The notes under the pieces were generated by a model, which did no database searches, had not been told where the DNA came from, and worked only from the letters and a program-made list of their open reading frames with translations. DNA of 64,000 bases from positions 160,294 through 224,293 of the forward strand of contig CAINJJ010000037.1 of the NCBI GenBank assembly GCA_903849645.1, in the 5' to 3' direction. The stretch is from an uncultured Acidobacteriaceae bacterium. Its GTDB lineage: Bacteria; Acidobacteriota; Terriglobia; Terriglobales; Acidobacteriaceae. A program made the translations under genes and the position numbers. Positions 1-9,356 of this stretch are shown here, in pieces (the stretch's first letter is position 1; every line of letters begins with the position of its first letter).

Positions 1-191
1 ACCCGCGCGCGCACGACTTCCAGCGCGATCTCGAACATCTCGATGAGGTCGGCGCGGAAGACCGCGTCGAGCTCCGCGACTGGCAGAAGCGCAAGTCCCA
101 GACCTCACGCAAGATCATCTACTATGCGGCTCTGGCCCTCATCCCCGTGGCGGTGCTGCTGGTCATGATCCTGCTGGCACGCCACAAGTAG
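1..191 (+). CDS. 3' end of a C-terminally membrane-anchored protein (partial)
   Basis: An open frame enters from the left edge and stops with TAG at 189-191, giving about 62 C-terminal residues. The visible part has a charged, probably helical stretch rich in Asp, Glu and Arg, followed by one hydrophobic segment (about 20 residues, AALALIPVAVLLVMILLA) and a short basic tail, RHK. This is the pattern of a tail-anchored or single-span membrane protein with its bulk in the cytoplasm. I do not recognise the family and the N-terminus lies outside the window. The next gene is on the opposite strand and converges on it. Confidence 0.6.
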   Translation, partial: PRAHDFQRDLEHLDEVGAEDRVELRDWQKRKSQTSRKIIYYAALALIPVAVLLVMILLARHK

Positions 192-269
192 TCCAAGCCA
201 AAGCCTCTCTCTCAAGGTCCCATCCCGGCACGCGCCGCAATGGGACCTTGGATTCCCGCGCGTGACAAA

Positions 270-701
270 CTACGCGGCAACCTTGGCGCACTCCGCCGCG
301 CAGGCCGCGCACGACTCGGCGCACGCCTTGCACGTGGGATGCTGCGGATGCCTGGCGCACTCAGCCTCGCAGCTCTTGCAGATCTCCCCGGCCACCTTTG
401 CATATTGGGCCAGGTGAGGCGAACCCTGCGCCGCCAGCGCCCGCAGGCCGCCGCAGACCACGGCCACTTCGCGCGACGTCGCCGCGCACTCCACCAGCGT
501 CTTGTCTCCCTCCGCCAGCATTGCGATGCAGTGGCCAACGCACGCCTCGGCGGCGCTCGAACAGGCGCTCGCGGCGTCCGCCAGTGCCTGATACTTCCCG
601 CTCCCGGCATGGTGGTGATGTTCGGTTTGAGCAAGCGACGGGAGCGCGCCCGCGGTTACCGCGGCCACTCCCAGCGCACAAAGCATTTCGCGACGATCCA
701 T
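270..701 (-). CDS. Csp-type four-helix-bundle copper-storage protein, exported
   Basis: This 143-residue protein has an N-terminal signal with a twin arginine (DRREM, then a hydrophobic run ending ALPSLAQ), a HHHH run at 28-31 and 13 cysteines after the signal. The cysteines fall in helical spacing (47, 54, 58, 72, 83, 108, 111, 115, 124, 127, 131, 134, 138). This is the layout of the DUF326/Csp family, whose four-helix bundles hold many Cu(I) ions inside a tube of thiolates. The Tat-like signal points to a periplasmic Csp1-type protein that sequesters copper. The start at 701 was chosen because AGGAG lies just upstream and the signal peptide begins there; a longer frame would add 35 uncharacteristic residues. 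No copper ATPase or regulator is adjacent. Confidence 0.8.
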   Translation of the reverse strand: MDRREMLCALGVAAVTAGALPSLAQTEHHHHAGSGKYQALADAASACSSAAEACVGHCIAMLAEGDKTLVECAATSREVAVVCGGLRALAAQGSPHLAQYAKVAGEICKSCEAECARHPQHPTCKACAESCAACAAECAKVAA

Positions 702-992
702 TGGTCGTTCTCCTGTAAACCTGTGTAACACATCGTGCGAGACGGACGCCATGCATGGAAGGGACAATCCTTGCGGCCATTCATCAAACCGAAACATGAG
801 GCGCAATCCTCAACAGGCGGGACCGTTTTGAACTGCCGAACCATGCGCAGCATCCCAAGCGCCGACCCGCTCAAGTGCTAAACTTGGGAGCAATTCCGGC
901 AAAGTTGTTGGGCTCGCTTTTAGACCTCCATGCAATCGGTTCCCCAACCGCCGGCGGAGTCCTCCACAGGTTCGTCCCCAAGAGGAGAAGCA

Positions 993-3900
993 ATGACCCG
1001 CAAATCCTTCCGCTCCCTGCTCTATTCCTGCGCGGTAACTCTGCTTCTGGGCCTTTTGCTTTCCGTCGGCGCCGCCGCCTTGGCGCAAAGCCGCAGCAGC
1101 GCCGCCCCGCAGGCCGCCGATGCGGCCCGGTTCGTTACGCTCCAGGGCAATACCCATCCCCTCGCGCAGCCGCAATTTGACCGTGGAGCCGTCCCCGCAT
1201 CCATGCCCGCAGAACGCCTCCTGCTCGTCCTCCGGCGCAGTCCCGACGCCGAGGCAGCCCTGCAAACATACTTGGACGCCGTCCAGAATCCCCGCTCTCC
1301 ACTCTTCCGCAAGTTCATCACGCCTGACCAGTTCGGCAAGCTCTACGGTCCACCGGACAAGGACCTCAACATCGTGCAGGCATGGCTGCATGCCCAGGGA
1401 TTCACCGTCAACCAGATCAACAAGGGCCGCACGGCCATCGAGTTCTCGGGAACCGCGGGCCAGGTCGGGCAGGCCTTTCGCACCAGCATTCACCGCTACC
1501 TCATCGGCGGCGAATCTCATCTTGCCAACGCCACCGACCCTGTCATCCCCGCCGCTCTCGCCCCTCTGGTCGCCGGCGTCGCCAGCCTCCACGACTTCCG
1601 CCCGCGACCCAATCTCCTCAAGGGACCCACCGCAACCTGGAACCCCGCCGAGCGCCGCTTCCAGCCCGACCTCACCGTCACCAGCGGCGGCTCTCACTAT
1701 CTGTTCCTGGCGCCCGGCGATGCGGCCACCATCTATGACACCCCGACGTCGATGAACGCCACGCTCGTCGCGGGCCACGCCCAGTTCGATGGCTCCGGCG
1801 TCACCATCGGCATTGCCGGCGACACCGACCTCGATTTCACCGGGCTGTTGAATTATCGGAGCCTTTTCGGATTGCCGCCCGACCCCCTCACCATCGTCTA
1901 TGACGGCAACTACGCCAATCTGCCGGTTGGTGCGGATCAGACCGAAGCCTTTCTCGATACCGAGATCTCCGGCGCTCTTGCTCCCGGCGCCCACATCAAC
2001 TACTACACCGCCGGCGACACGGCCTTTCAGTCCGGGCTCTTCCTCGCCATCTACCGCGCCATCGACGACAACAACGTTAACATCCTCAGCGTGAGCTTTG
2101 GCGCCTGCGAACAGGGCCTCGGCGCAGCGGGCAATCTCCAGGTCCTCAATGCCTGGCAACAGGCCGCCGCCCAGGGCATCGCCGTCACCGTCTCCACCGG
2201 CGACTCCGGCTCCGCGGGATGCGACAACCCCAACACCGAGACCGTCGCCACCCAGGGCCTCGCCGTCAACGGACTCGCCTCCACGCCCTATAACATCGCT
2301 GTCGGCGGCACGGACTTCGACGTGCTCAAGAGCCGCTTCTCCAGCTATGCCAGCGCCACGAACGGCGTCAACTACAACTCGGCCCTCAGTTACATCCCGG
2401 AGAACCCCTGGAACAACTCCACCGACGCCAACGGCAACCTCAACTCCAACTTCGAGGCCACCAACAGCCGCGGCCAGAGCAACATCGTCGGCGGAGGCGG
2501 AGGCGTCAGCAGCTACGGCAGCGTGGACGCACTCGGCAATCAGTCCCCCTATCCCAAGCCCGCCTGGCAGCGCGCCTTTCCTCTCAGCGCCACCGGCACG
2601 GCGCGCGACCTGCCCGATGTCTCGCTTCTCGCCGCCAACGGTGCCTATGGCGCCACCTGGGCGGTTTGCGGCTCCTCCAACTGCACCGGCGCCAACCCCA
2701 CCATCAGCGGAGTCGGCGGCACATCCGCCTCTGCCCCAGCCTTCGCCGGAATCCTTGCCCTCGTCAATCAGAAGATGGGCGCGTCCAATCGTCTGGGGCA
2801 GGCCAACTGGGTCCTCTATCAGCTCGCCCAGAAGACGCCCTCCGCCTTCCACCAGGTCACCACCGGCAACATCTCCGTCTACTGCGCCCCTGGCAGCCCC
2901 GACTGCGCCGCCAACAGCTTCCTCACCGGATACAACGCGGGCACGGGCTACAACTTCGCCACCGGATTGGGCAGCGTCGATGTGACCAAACTCATCGATA
3001 GCTGGGACAACTCCGCCCTCGCCTCCACGCAAACCGTTCTCAGCCTCGACAAGACGGTCTTTACCCACGGCGACACCGTCCAGTTCACGGCCACTGTCAA
3101 CCCCGCCGCGGCCACCGGCGATGTATCCATCGTCAACAACGCCGCGTCGCAGCCCGTCACCTCTTCCAATGCCTCCGGCGCCAGCCTCCCGCTCGCCGCC
3201 GGTTCAGCCGCCGGCAGCTACACCCACTTCCCCGGCGGCGCCTACAACGTATTCGCCACTTACGGCGGAGACGGAAGCTACGCCGGCAGCACCTCCACCG
3301 GCGTCGGCGTCACCGTCGCCCCGGAAGACAGCATCGTCAACCTCCAGGCCTACACCATTGCTTCCAACTACCAGTTGGTCAGCCTTGCCGGGCAGACCGT
3401 TCCCCTGGGAACCTTCGTCAGCCTGAACGCTCAACCGTACGGCAAGTCCGAGGCCGCTACCGCCAATCCCGCCAGCGACGCCACCGGCCAGATGGTTTTC
3501 TACGATGCCATCGGTGGGGGGCAGCAGACTTCTCTCGGCAACACCGCCATCGACTCAACTGGCAATGCCGAGGTCAACACGGTAGGGCTCAAGGCCGGCG
3601 CCCACTCCCTCACCGCAATCTACGACGGCGACCGCAGCTACAACCCCTCTCAATCCGCCCCTCTCAACTTCACCGTCGCTCTGGCTTCCACAACCCTCAC
3701 GCTTACATCCAGCAGTTCGTCCATCTTCAGCGGCGGCTTTACCCTCTCCGCAGTCATTCACGCCAATCTCCCCAGCGGCGCGCTCCAGCCCTACGGCGCC
3801 GTCACCTACACTGACACCACCAACAACACAGTCCTCGGCACCAGTTCCCCGGCTGTCTCTACTCCGTGCGCTGCCAGTCTCACCCTGTGCCTCTCGGTCC

Positions 3901-4613
3901 CGCTCGACGTGAACGTTAGCCAACTGACCCTCGGCCCAAACAGCATCGTCGCCAGCTACAGCGGAGACAGCAACTTTCTCGCCTCCGGTCCCACGGCGCC
4001 GTTCACTGTCAACTGCGTTGCCGGCTGCGGCAACGGCACCGGACAGACCATTTACCTCAGCTTCTACCAGATGACGCCGGGCGGAACCATCGGGGCCGGG
4101 GGCACCATCACCACCTCGGTGGATGTATCACCGAACGGCGGATTCACCGGAGCCGTCAACCTCTCCTGCTCCGTGGCTGGAAAGAACGCAGGCGACAGCA
4201 AGATTCCCACCTGCAGCTTCAACCCCGCGCAGGTCACGGTGGCCAACGGCCTTGCCTCTGCATCCACCCTGACCATCAAGACCACAGCGCCCGCCACCAC
4301 CAGCGCCGGCCGCGCGGCAAAGCCCTTTCCCTGGTCCGCTCCGGCAACTGCCGCCTTCGCCCTCTTGCTGTTCTTTGGCCTTCCCACCCGCCGGGCGAGG
4401 ACGCGCGCCTTTCTCGCATTCATCCTTCTCTTCTCTGCCTTTGCATCGGTCACTGCCTGTGGTGGCGGCGGCGGGGGAAGCGGCGGAACCACACCCCCGC
4501 CCGTCGTCACCCCCGGCACCACGCCGGATATCTACACCATCACCTTCAACGCCGTCGACGCAGCCACCGGCACCGTCACCGCGCAGGACTACTTCAACAT
4601 CACCGTCAACTGA
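993..4613 (+). CDS. Secreted S53 (sedolisin/kumamolisin) peptidase with Ig-like repeats and C-terminal membrane tail
   Basis: The 1206-residue protein has a signal peptide (1-30), a pro-kumamolisin activation domain (about 50-220) and an S53 catalytic domain (about 230-660). Catalytic Glu318 and Asp322 lie four residues apart (EAFLD) and Ser578 sits in the family signature GGTSASAP. After about 670 come three or more Ig-like repeats with the recurring core Y-G/D-GD-x-S/N (YGGDGSY, YDGDRSY, YSGDSNF). Two hydrophobic segments follow, then a poly-Gly/Pro linker and a short beta-rich end. S53 enzymes are acid-active serine-carboxyl endopeptidases that mature by removing the prodomain. The repeats probably present the enzyme at the cell surface. 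The start at 993 follows GAGGAGAA. An ABC exporter pair lies 98 bp downstream; a link is only inference. Confidence 0.88.
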   Translation: MTRKSFRSLLYSCAVTLLLGLLLSVGAAALAQSRSSAAPQAADAARFVTLQGNTHPLAQPQFDRGAVPASMPAERLLLVLRRSPDAEAALQTYLDAVQNPRSPLFRKFITPDQFGKLYGPPDKDLNIVQAWLHAQGFTVNQINKGRTAIEFSGTAGQVGQAFRTSIHRYLIGGESHLANATDPVIPAALAPLVAGVASLHDFRPRPNLLKGPTATWNPAERRFQPDLTVTSGGSHYLFLAPGDAATIYDTPTSMNATLVAGHAQFDGSGVTIGIAGDTDLDFTGLLNYRSLFGLPPDPLTIVYDGNYANLPVGADQTEAFLDTEISGALAPGAHINYYTAGDTAFQSGLFLAIYRAIDDNNVNILSVSFGACEQGLGAAGNLQVLNAWQQAAAQGIAVTVSTGDSGSAGCDNPNTETVATQGLAVNGLASTPYNIAVGGTDFDVLKSRFSSYASATNGVNYNSALSYIPENPWNNSTDANGNLNSNFEATNSRGQSNIVGGGGGVSSYGSVDALGNQSPYPKPAWQRAFPLSATGTARDLPDVSLLAANGAYGATWAVCGSSNCTGANPTISGVGGTSASAPAFAGILALVNQKMGASNRLGQANWVLYQLAQKTPSAFHQVTTGNISVYCAPGSPDCAANSFLTGYNAGTGYNFATGLGSVDVTKLIDSWDNSALASTQTVLSLDKTVFTHGDTVQFTATVNPAAATGDVSIVNNAASQPVTSSNASGASLPLAAGSAAGSYTHFPGGAYNVFATYGGDGSYAGSTSTGVGVTVAPEDSIVNLQAYTIASNYQLVSLAGQTVPLGTFVSLNAQPYGKSEAATANPASDATGQMVFYDAIGGGQQTSLGNTAIDSTGNAEVNTVGLKAGAHSLTAIYDGDRSYNPSQSAPLNFTVALASTTLTLTSSSSSIFSGGFTLSAVIHANLPSGALQPYGAVTYTDTTNNTVLGTSSPAVSTPCAASLTLCLSVPLDVNVSQLTLGPNSIVASYSGDSNFLASGPTAPFTVNCVAGCGNGTGQTIYLSFYQMTPGGTIGAGGTITTSVDVSPNGGFTGAVNLSCSVAGKNAGDSKIPTCSFNPAQVTVANGLASASTLTIKTTAPATTSAGRAAKPFPWSAPATAAFALLLFFGLPTRRARTRAFLAFILLFSAFASVTACGGGGGGSGGTTPPPVVTPGTTPDIYTITFNAVDAATGTVTAQDYFNITVN

Positions 4614-4711
4614 CCGCCTCCTTCTGATCCCAACGGCGGATGATGAGCGACCTGTGTCCGCGCTCTCCGGTGGGTTAATCTCAAGAAGGTGCGCATCCTC
4701 CTCCGCATCGG

Positions 4712-5665
4712 GTGAACCGCTTGATTGTTGAAATCGAAAAACTCACAAAGGTCTTTGAATCCCGGCTCCGCGTGGTCGCTGTAGACGGCATCGACCTCGA
4801 GCTCAAGCAGGGCGAGATCTTCGGCCTGCTCGGCCCCAACGGCGCCGGCAAAACCACCACCATCTCCATCGCCACCACCCGCACCCTGCCCACCAGCGGC
4901 ACGGTCCGCATCGCCGGCATCGACGTGGTGCAGCATCCCGCCCACGCCCGCCGCCACATCGGCGTCGTGCCCCAGTTCAACACCCTGGACCGCTCCCTCA
5001 CCGTCTACGAAAACATCTACTTTCACTGCCTCTACTTCGCCATGAGCCCGTTGCAGGCCAGGGCGCGCTCGCTTGAACTCCTCACCCAGTTCATGCTCAC
5101 CGAGCGCAAGGACGTCTATCCGGCGCAGTTGTCGGGCGGCCTGGCGCAGCGTGTTCAGATCGCCCGCGCCATCGCCCATCGCCCCACCGTCCTGTTTCTC
5201 GACGAGCCCAGCGCCGGCCTTGATCCGCAGAGCCGCATGGCCATGTGGACCGCCGTGGAGAGCCTTCGCAAGGAAGGCATCACGGTCCTGCTCACGACCC
5301 ACTACATGGAAGAGGCCGACCAGCTCTCCGACCGCGTGGCCATCATCGACCATGGCCGCGTTCTCGCCCTCGGCTCGCCGGAAAAGCTCAAGTCCACCTT
5401 CGGCGCGCAGACCATCTTCGACCTCAAGCTCAAATCCCACGAGGGACTTGCTGAACTCGCCGCTGCCTTCACCGCCCGTCAGGACGTCACTCGCGCCGAG
5501 GTCACAGCCGACGGCCTGCGTGTCATTGCCGCGGCGGGCGCGGACGGCCTGCTCCCCGAACTCGTGCAGGCGGCCGCCGGCCTGGGCCTCCGCGACCTCG
5601 CCATCACCGAGCCAAGCCTCGAAACCGTATTCATTCGCCTGACGGGGAGGGATCTGCGTGAGTAA
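4712..5665 (+). CDS. ABC-2-type exporter, ATP-binding subunit
   Basis: This 317-residue ATPase has Walker A GPNGAGKTTT (about 43-52), signature LSGG, Walker B VLFLDEPSAGLDP, and an H-loop in TTHYMEEAD. The C-terminal third is the extension typical of ABC-2 exporters of drugs, lipids or polysaccharides (DrrA/NatA-like). The GTG start at 4712 fits the overlap-rich layout. Its stop overlaps the start of the permease gene by 8 bp, so the two are translationally coupled and form one transporter. The substrate cannot be told from sequence. Confidence 0.9.
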   Translation: MNRLIVEIEKLTKVFESRLRVVAVDGIDLELKQGEIFGLLGPNGAGKTTTISIATTRTLPTSGTVRIAGIDVVQHPAHARRHIGVVPQFNTLDRSLTVYENIYFHCLYFAMSPLQARARSLELLTQFMLTERKDVYPAQLSGGLAQRVQIARAIAHRPTVLFLDEPSAGLDPQSRMAMWTAVESLRKEGITVLLTTHYMEEADQLSDRVAIIDHGRVLALGSPEKLKSTFGAQTIFDLKLKSHEGLAELAAAFTARQDVTRAEVTADGLRVIAAAGADGLLPELVQAAAGLGLRDLAITEPSLETVFIRLTGRDLRE

Positions 5666-6476
5666 TCTGGACCTGAAGCCGGGAATGTTTCTCAAGTCCT
5701 TCACCGGGCTCTTTCTCCGCGACCTGCGCGTGCTGCTGCGCGAAATCGCCCCCTTTCTGCTGCGCGTCGGCATGCAGCCACTGCTCTTCCTCTTTGTCTT
5801 CACCTTCATCCTGCCCCGCATGGGCGGCGGCAACCCGATGGCCCCCGCCGGCGGGGTCAACTTCGGCACCATCATCCTGCCCGGCCTCATGGCCGTGGCC
5901 ATCATGTTCTCCGGCATCGCCGCCGTGGCCCTGCCCCTCTCGTCTGAGTTCGGCATCACCCGCGAGATCGACGACCGCGTCATGTGCCCCCTCCCCCTCT
6001 GGGCCGTCGCCCTGGAAAAGGTCTGCTTCAGCGCCCTGCAGAGCATCGTCGCGGCCCTGCTGGTCATTCCCATGGCCCTCTACATCCCCGCCGTGCCGGT
6101 CCACGCAGAGATCCACAACTGGTTCCTGCTCGCCATCGTTCTCGTGATGGCCAGCCTCCTGGCGGGCTCCCTGGGCCTCGTCATCGGGTCCACCGTCAGC
6201 CCCAAGCACATCGGACTCGTGTTTTCCATCATCGTGGTCCCCATCACCTTCCTCGGCTGCGTCTACTACCCGTGGGCCTGGCTCGACAAGATTCCCTGGC
6301 TCCAGATGGGCGTCCTCATCAACCCCATCGTTTACATGAGCGAGGGGCTACGCGCCTCCGTCACGCCCGGAATCCCCCACATGCCCTGGTGGGCCATCCT
6401 CATCGCCCTGGTCTTCTTCACCGCGGCTCTGGGACGGCTTGGCCTGCGCGGCTTTTTGAAACGGGTTCTCTCCTAG
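5658..6476 (+). CDS. ABC-2-type exporter, permease subunit
   Basis: This 272-residue integral membrane protein has about six hydrophobic segments and the ABC-2 membrane fold. It includes a cytoplasmic coupling region near TREIDDRVMCPLP and a conserved block around VPITFLGCVYYPW. It starts with GTG inside the end of the ATPase gene (8-bp overlap). Two copies are expected to pair with two ATPase subunits. Short N-terminal charged residues and DrrB/NodJ-like length support an exporter role; the cargo is unknown. Confidence 0.85.
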   Translation: MSNLDLKPGMFLKSFTGLFLRDLRVLLREIAPFLLRVGMQPLLFLFVFTFILPRMGGGNPMAPAGGVNFGTIILPGLMAVAIMFSGIAAVALPLSSEFGITREIDDRVMCPLPLWAVALEKVCFSALQSIVAALLVIPMALYIPAVPVHAEIHNWFLLAIVLVMASLLAGSLGLVIGSTVSPKHIGLVFSIIVVPITFLGCVYYPWAWLDKIPWLQMGVLINPIVYMSEGLRASVTPGIPHMPWWAILIALVFFTAALGRLGLRGFLKRVLS

Positions 6477-6759
6477 GCGTACCATCAATGCAGGGCCTCT
6501 CCCGCTCTGAAACGCCCCTCCGTTGCTTCCCGGCGCTGCTCCTCTGCGTCGATGGATGATGCGGAGCGCGTATTGTTTTGCTCTTGTTTGCCGTAAAGCA
6601 AATTGCGAGAGGCAGAACCGGCATACGATGGTGCTCGCGGGCAAGTTTCCAGGAAGACAGGGGTTGAAGAGCGCGGCCCGTCGGTCTTCGGGTTTTTCCG
6701 GCGAATCTGTGAGAGTCCGGTCCCCCCGCAAGAAGGCGGTACGTGCGTTGCTGCGAGTG

Positions 6760-9048
6760 ATGCGAGATTCCAAATTGGGGCAGCCCCCGAGGCCGAGTTC
6801 CGGGAGATTGGCCGCACGGCTGCGCTTCGCCACACGGATGGCAGCGCCCGCCCTGCTGCTCCTTGCCGGATGCGGCGGCGGACTCGTGGCCGCCAATCCC
6901 GCCAACGCCACCTTCTTCATCACCCCCGGCTCCGCGGCCATTGACACCAACTGCACCGGATGCAACGCCAACAGCACCGGCGGCGCAGCCGTGCAGCAGT
7001 TCACCGCGACCCTCGCCAGTGGAGGCTCGGCTCCCGTCTCCTGGTCCGTCTCTGGCGGCGACCCCACCAGCGGTCCCGGCGCCATTACCTCCACCGGCCA
7101 GTACACGCCTCCCAGCTATCTCACCGCCGACCGCGCCGATGTCGTGGTCACCGCCACCCTGGACGCGGACCCCGCCGTCAAGGCCAGTACGCGCATCTCC
7201 GTCTCTCCCGGCTTCCTGCAGCCCCTCACGCCGGAGAACGTCGCCCTCGGCGCGAATGGAACCGTCACCCTCACCGGCGTCCTCTCTGAAGCCGGCGGCG
7301 GCGCCTCCATCCGCTTCTCCCTTGCCGGCTCCCCCGATGGCCAGGGCATCGGGCAGGGCGCCCTCGGGCCAGCGAACTGCCAGCGCGGCAGCCAGGCCTT
7401 CACCTCCTGCACGGTCGTCTACACGGCCCCCGCCACCGTGCTGGCCAATGCGGCCACCTATGTCGTTGCCTCGGTGGGCCTCTCGCCTTCCCGCGCCACG
7501 GCGGCCATCCTTGTGAACGCCGCCGGGGTCATGAGCAACCCCTCCGGCCACCAGGGCCAGATGACCGGCGCCATCCAGCTCGGCAGCTCCGGCGGCAACA
7601 ACGCCGACTATGACACCCAGGGCCGCCAGATTATGGACTGCTGCAGCGGCACCCTCGGCGCGCTCGTTCAGGACTCCGCCAGCAACCTCTACCTGCTCAG
7701 CAACAACCACGTCCTGGCCCGCAGCGACCACGCCGCCCTCGGCGACTCTGTCATCCAGCCCGGCCTCATTGACAACAACTGCACCCCCTCCGGACAAGGT
7801 CCCGGCGTGGCTCCCGTGGCCTCCCTCAGCGCCTGGCTTCCCCTCTCCGCCCGCCAGACCAACGCCGACGCCGCCATCGCCCAGGTCACCTCCCGGTCGG
7901 TTGACCCCTCCGGCGGCATTCTCGAGCTGGGCGCGCGCCAGCCCGACGGCTCACTCGCCGCCGCGCCTCCAGGCGTCTCCTCCACCGGCGGCAAGGGCGA
8001 GGCCGCCACGCTCGACCTGCGCGTCGCCAAGAGCGGACGCACCACCGGACTCACCTGCGGCGGCATCTCGGCCATCGACCTCGACGTCACCGTGGACTAC
8101 TTCTACGACTGCGCCGAGACCCGGCCGTACCTCACCAAGACCTTCAGCCGCCAGTTGGCCATCAGCGGCAACCAGTTCAGCGATGCCGGCGACTCCGGCT
8201 CCCTGGTTGTGGATGCGGCCAACGCCGAGCCGGTCGGCCTCTACTTTGCCGGCGGAACCGACGTCAGCGGCGTCAGCCAGGGCGTGGCCACCCCCGCTCC
8301 TGAAGTCCTCAGTGAACTCGCCGCCCAACCCGGCTCGGGCGCGGCCTATACCTTCGTCGGAGCCGCCGACCACGCTGTCAGTTGCCTCAACTACGGCAAC
8401 AGTACGCTCGCCTCAGCCCAGGCGCGCGCCCTCAGCGACGCGGAGATTGCGCGCGCCCAGCAGGCGCTCGCCGAGGCTCGCCTTCTCGTCAATCCGGCTC
8501 TCGGAATCCTGGGCGTCGCCACCGGCAAAAGCAGTGACCACGCCGGCCAGGCCGCCATCCTCGTCTTTACCGACGAGAATCTGGCCGTCAGCGTGCCGCC
8601 CACGGTCGCCGGCGTCCGCACTGTGGCCATTCCCACCACGGCGCGGGCTGTCTCTCTGGGAGCCGCCCCGCTTACCGCGCTGGAGGCGCTTCCTTCCGGC
8701 CCCGCCATCCCTGCCTCAGCGCTCAACGCGGCCATCGCCGCCAAGCAGCGCATCGCCGCCGGCCTGATGAAGCAGAATCCAGCCTTTTTCGGAGTGGGCG
8801 TCGGCCAAAGCCTCGACAACCCCCGCGAGGCGGCCCTGATTGTCTACGTCGATCGCAGGCAGGCACCTGCGCAGATGCCCGTCACCCTGGAAGGCCTGCG
8901 CGTGCGCTATATCCTGATGGACCGGCTCCATGTCACGCGCTCTTACGCCGCGCCCTTCAAGCCGGGCCGCCACTGCGCTCCCCATCCGGTACCTGAGAAC
9001 ACACAGAGCTTCGACCCGCTCCGCCCGCTGCCACTCAAGCTCGACTGA
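6760..9048 (+). CDS. Exported trypsin-fold protease-like lipoprotein
   Basis: This is a 762-residue protein with a basic N-terminus, a hydrophobic stretch and the lipobox LLAGC, so it is probably lipid-anchored. A beta-rich region of roughly 30-250 with S/T/G-rich strands precedes a chymotrypsin-like block. There His317 (SNNHVLA), Asp370 (NADAAIA) and Ser479 (GDSGSLV) form a plausible triad. The C-terminal 200 residues contain two related alpha/beta repeats (NPALGILGVATG and NPAFFGVGVGQS, each followed by an AxLIVYVD-like strand). I cannot name a characterised homologue. The start at 6760 is the best of several; ATG 6838 is too close to the lipobox and upstream starts add arginine-rich, non-coding-looking sequence. 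Confidence 0.7.
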   Translation: MRDSKLGQPPRPSSGRLAARLRFATRMAAPALLLLAGCGGGLVAANPANATFFITPGSAAIDTNCTGCNANSTGGAAVQQFTATLASGGSAPVSWSVSGGDPTSGPGAITSTGQYTPPSYLTADRADVVVTATLDADPAVKASTRISVSPGFLQPLTPENVALGANGTVTLTGVLSEAGGGASIRFSLAGSPDGQGIGQGALGPANCQRGSQAFTSCTVVYTAPATVLANAATYVVASVGLSPSRATAAILVNAAGVMSNPSGHQGQMTGAIQLGSSGGNNADYDTQGRQIMDCCSGTLGALVQDSASNLYLLSNNHVLARSDHAALGDSVIQPGLIDNNCTPSGQGPGVAPVASLSAWLPLSARQTNADAAIAQVTSRSVDPSGGILELGARQPDGSLAAAPPGVSSTGGKGEAATLDLRVAKSGRTTGLTCGGISAIDLDVTVDYFYDCAETRPYLTKTFSRQLAISGNQFSDAGDSGSLVVDAANAEPVGLYFAGGTDVSGVSQGVATPAPEVLSELAAQPGSGAAYTFVGAADHAVSCLNYGNSTLASAQARALSDAEIARAQQALAEARLLVNPALGILGVATGKSSDHAGQAAILVFTDENLAVSVPPTVAGVRTVAIPTTARAVSLGAAPLTALEALPSGPAIPASALNAAIAAKQRIAAGLMKQNPAFFGVGVGQSLDNPREAALIVYVDRRQAPAQMPVTLEGLRVRYILMDRLHVTRSYAAPFKPGRHCAPHPVPENTQSFDPLRPLPLKLD

Positions 9049-9066
9049 CGACCATCCAACCTGCCG

Positions 9067-9288
9067 TCAACTGTCCTTGCGATAGAGCAGGTCGCGAATT
9101 GCCTTTCGCCGCGCCTCGTTCACTTCGCTCGCGGCCTTGCGTTCCTCCGCATCCTGGCGCAGCTTGTCGGCGCCCGCCATGGCCTCGGGCGTACTGCACT
9201 CCCAGCAACGGTTGGCGAAGCCCGGCTTGTCCGGCCTGAGCTCAAACTCCTCGCCGCAGATGCTGCATGTCTTGATCGGAAATGCCAT
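9067..9288 (-). CDS. Small zinc-ribbon-like protein
   Basis: This 73-residue protein has two cysteine pairs, CSIC near residue 8 and CWEC near residue 28, spaced as in a treble-clef or zinc-ribbon knuckle. A charged helical tail follows. The fold suggests a small zinc-binding protein, possibly RNA- or protein-binding. No catalytic residues are visible. It sits between a lipoprotein gene on the other strand and a histidine kinase gene on its own strand, 68 bp away. No clear ribosome binding site precedes the ATG. Confidence 0.65.
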   Translation of the reverse strand: MAFPIKTCSICGEEFELRPDKPGFANRCWECSTPEAMAGADKLRQDAEERKAASEVNEARRKAIRDLLYRKDS

Positions 9289-9356
9289 AGAGAGAAATCA
9301 TAACGCCGAACTGCGCCTGAATTCCCCGGCCGCCGGCCTCTGATTCCCGCTGCGTC

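Noticed and set aside
810..3068. A 752-codon open frame antisense to the S53 peptidase
   Set aside because: It is a by-product of strong G/C third-position bias in the peptidase gene. Its sequence is Gly/Ala/Val-rich with no domains, and the sense frame has clear motifs.
6660..6760. Cobalamin-riboswitch-like stretch (GTGAGAGTCCGG followed by CCCCGC)
   Set aside because: Only a short part of the core resembles the consensus, and no B12 box or following hairpins were found. The downstream gene has no link to cobalamin.
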